A stretch of DNA of 64,000 bases from Edaphochlamys debaryana (taxonomy: Eukaryota; Chlorophyta; Chlorophyceae; Chlamydomonadales): positions 977,852 to 1,041,851 of the forward strand of contig JAEHOE010000028.1 of assembly GCA_016858145.1 (NCBI GenBank), read 5' to 3'. A program made the position numbers and the translations under genes. Below are positions 62,301 to 64,000 of this stretch, one piece after another (the stretch's first letter is position 1; each line of letters starts with the position of its first letter). The notes under the pieces were generated by a model. The model saw only the letters and a program-made list of their open reading frames with translations, had not been told where the DNA came from and did no database searches.

Positions 62301-64000
62301 GGGAGGGAAGGATGGGGGAGGGCAGGACCGGGAATGCCAGCGGGGAGGGAAGGATGGGGAAGGGCAGGACGGGAGTGCCAGCGGGGAGGGAAGGATGGGG
62401 GAGGGCAGGACCGGGAGTGCCAGCGGGGAGGGAGAGGGAGGGAGGGAAGGATGGGGGAGGGCAGGACCGGGAGTCCCAGCGGGGAGGGAAGGATGGGGGA
62501 GGGCAGGACCGGGAGTCCCAGCGGGGAGGGAAGGATGGGGAGGGCAGGACCGGGAGTCCCAGCGGGGAGGGGGAGGGAAGGATGGGGGAGGGCAGGACCG
62601 GGAGTCCCAGCGGGGAGGGAAGGATGGGGGAGGGCAGGACCGGGAGTCCCAGCGGGAGGGAAGGATGGGGGAGGGCAGGACCGGGAGTCCAGCGGAGAGG
62701 GAAGGATGGGGAAGGGCAGGACCGGGAGTCCCAGCGGGGAGAAGGATGGGGGAGGGCAGGACCGGGAGTCCCAGCGGGGAGGGAAGGATGGGGGAGGGCA
62801 GGACCGGGAGTCCCAGCGGGGAGGGAGGATGGGGGAGGGCAGGACCGGGAGTCCCAGCGGGGAGGGCAAGGATGGGGGGAGGGCAGGACCGGGAGTCCCA
62901 GCGGGGAGGGAAGGATGGGGGAGGGCAGGACCGGGAGTCCCAGCGGGGGGAGGGAAGGATGGGGGAGGGCACGACCGGGAGTCCCAGCGGGGAGGGAGGA
63001 GGATGGGGAGGGCAGGACCGGGAGTGCCAGCGGGGGAGGGAAGGATGGGGGAGGGCAGGACCGGGAGAGTCCCAGCGGGGAGGGAAGGATGGGGGGAGGG
63101 CAGGACAGGGAGTGCCAGCGGGGAGGGAGGATGGGGGAGGGCAGGACCGGGAGTCCCAGCGGAGAGGGAAGGATGGGGGAGGGCACGACCGGGAGTGCCA
63201 GCGGGGAGGGAAGGATGGGGGAGGGCAGGACCGGGAGTCCCAGCGGGGAGGGCAGGATGGGGGAGGGCACGACCGGGAGTCCCAGCGGGGAGGGAAGGAT
63301 GGGGGAGGGCAGGACCGGAGGCCAGTGCAGCGGGGGGAAGGATGGGGGAGGGCAGGACCGGGAGTCCCAGCGGGGGAGGGAAGGATGGGGGGAGGCAGGA
63401 CCGGGAGTCCCAGCGGAGAGGGAAGGATGGGGGAGGGCAGGACCGGGAGTCCCAGCGGAGAGGGAAGGATGGGGGAGGGCACGACGGGAGTCCCAGCGGG
63501 GAGGGAAGGATGGGGGAGGGCAGGACCGGGAGTGCCAGCGGGGGGAGGATGGGGGAGGGCAGGACCGGGAGTCCCAGCGGGGAGGGAAGGATGGGGGAGG
63601 GCAGGACCGGGAGTCCCAGCGGGGAGGGAAGGATGGGGGAGGGCAGGACCGGGAGTCCCAGCGGGGAGGAGGGTGGGGGAGGGCAGGACGGGAGTGCCAG
63701 CGGGGAGGGCAGGATGGGGGAGGGCAGACCGGGAGTCCCAGCGGGGAGGGAGGATGGGGGGGGCAGGACCGGGAGTCCCAGCGGGGAGGGAGGGATGGGG
63801 GAGGGCAGGACCGGGAGTCCCAGCGGGGAGGGAAGGATGGGGGAGGGCAGGACCGGGAGTCCCAGCGGAGAGGGAAGGATGGGGGAGGGCAGGACCGGGA
63901 GTCCAGCGGGGGGGAGGATGGGGGAGGGCAGGACCGGAGTCCCAGCGGGGAGGGGAAGGATGGGGGAGGGCAGGACCGGGAGTCCCAGCGGGGAGGGAAG
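59340..64000 (+). repeat. 42-bp G-rich minisatellite, at least 4.6 kb, in a CbbY intron
   Basis: The basic unit is 42 bp and includes GGGAAGGATGGGGGAGGGCA followed by GGACCGGGAGTCCCAGCGG. About 110 copies fill the window to its end. Variants recur: GTGCC for GTCCC, AGAGG for GGAGG, CGACC for GGACC, and units shortened or lengthened by 1-10 bp. Because 42 is a multiple of three, very long open frames appear on both strands; these are artefacts. It starts within about 10 bp of the donor at 59331. Confidence 0.97.

Noticed and set aside
58323..64000. Very long open frames on both strands (for example 58323-63482 minus, 59121-61565 plus)
   Set aside because: They are products of the 42-bp minisatellite, whose unit length is a multiple of three. 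The translated text is a pure repeat and switches frame wherever a unit gains or loses bases.
59340..64000. CRISPR-like array
   Set aside because: Repeats are directly adjacent with no unique spacers and lie in a nuclear intron; this is a minisatellite.

Overview
The window is nuclear DNA from a volvocine green alga, probably Chlamydomonas or a close relative. The evidence is very high GC, genes cut into many short exons by GT-AG introns with pyrimidine-rich 3' ends, TGTAA-type polyadenylation signals, a nuclear intron-containing tRNA-Leu, and algal-type retroelements. Exon models below were built by hand from splice sites and phase; almost every junction closes in frame, so most models are solid even where function is not.

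Layout, left to right. 184-2419 (+): the 3' end of a Gly/Pro-rich protein with a short coiled coil. 3145-6774 (+): a large MYND zinc-finger protein with an apparent frameshift in exon 1. 7647-11843 (+): a 13-exon LURP-one/Tubby-C-like protein. 12962-17890 (+): a 19-exon secreted phytase-like esterase carrying a hAT-type MITE in intron 3. 17891-23865: repeat-rich, with a roughly 0.7-kb duplication (18721-19425 and 22026-22711) that ends in tRNA-Leu(UAG). The right copy is an intact tRNA gene with an intron; the left copy is truncated. 23866-27008 (+): a CMGC protein kinase (A). 30426-31646 (+): an unrecognised ORF with low-complexity stretches. 31961-33150 (-): a 5'-truncated non-LTR retrotransposon with RNase H, CCHC and restriction-like endonuclease segments. 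35125-49162 (-): a 14-kb Ty3/Gypsy-type LTR retrotransposon. 50545-53895 (+): kinase B, a paralogue of A. 55621-59330 (+): the chloroplast CbbY-type HAD phosphatase, open at the right edge because its last visible intron is filled by a 42-bp minisatellite running from about 59340 to the end of the window.

The most unusual object is the LTR retrotransposon. Besides gag, retropepsin-like, reverse transcriptase, RNase H and integrase domains it carries a degenerate cytosine-methyltransferase-like domain between RNase H and integrase, a canonical PHD finger after integrase, and a second methyltransferase-like ORF downstream in another frame. Its two 451-bp LTRs look identical, yet pol has one in-frame stop codon, no short target-site duplication is visible, and a 50-bp direct repeat brackets the 3' LTR.

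The host genes do not form a pathway. The two kinases are a duplicated pair now about 27 kb apart, with retroelements and ORF 30426-31646 between them. Their central kinase exons are almost identical while both ends have diverged, which suggests gene conversion.
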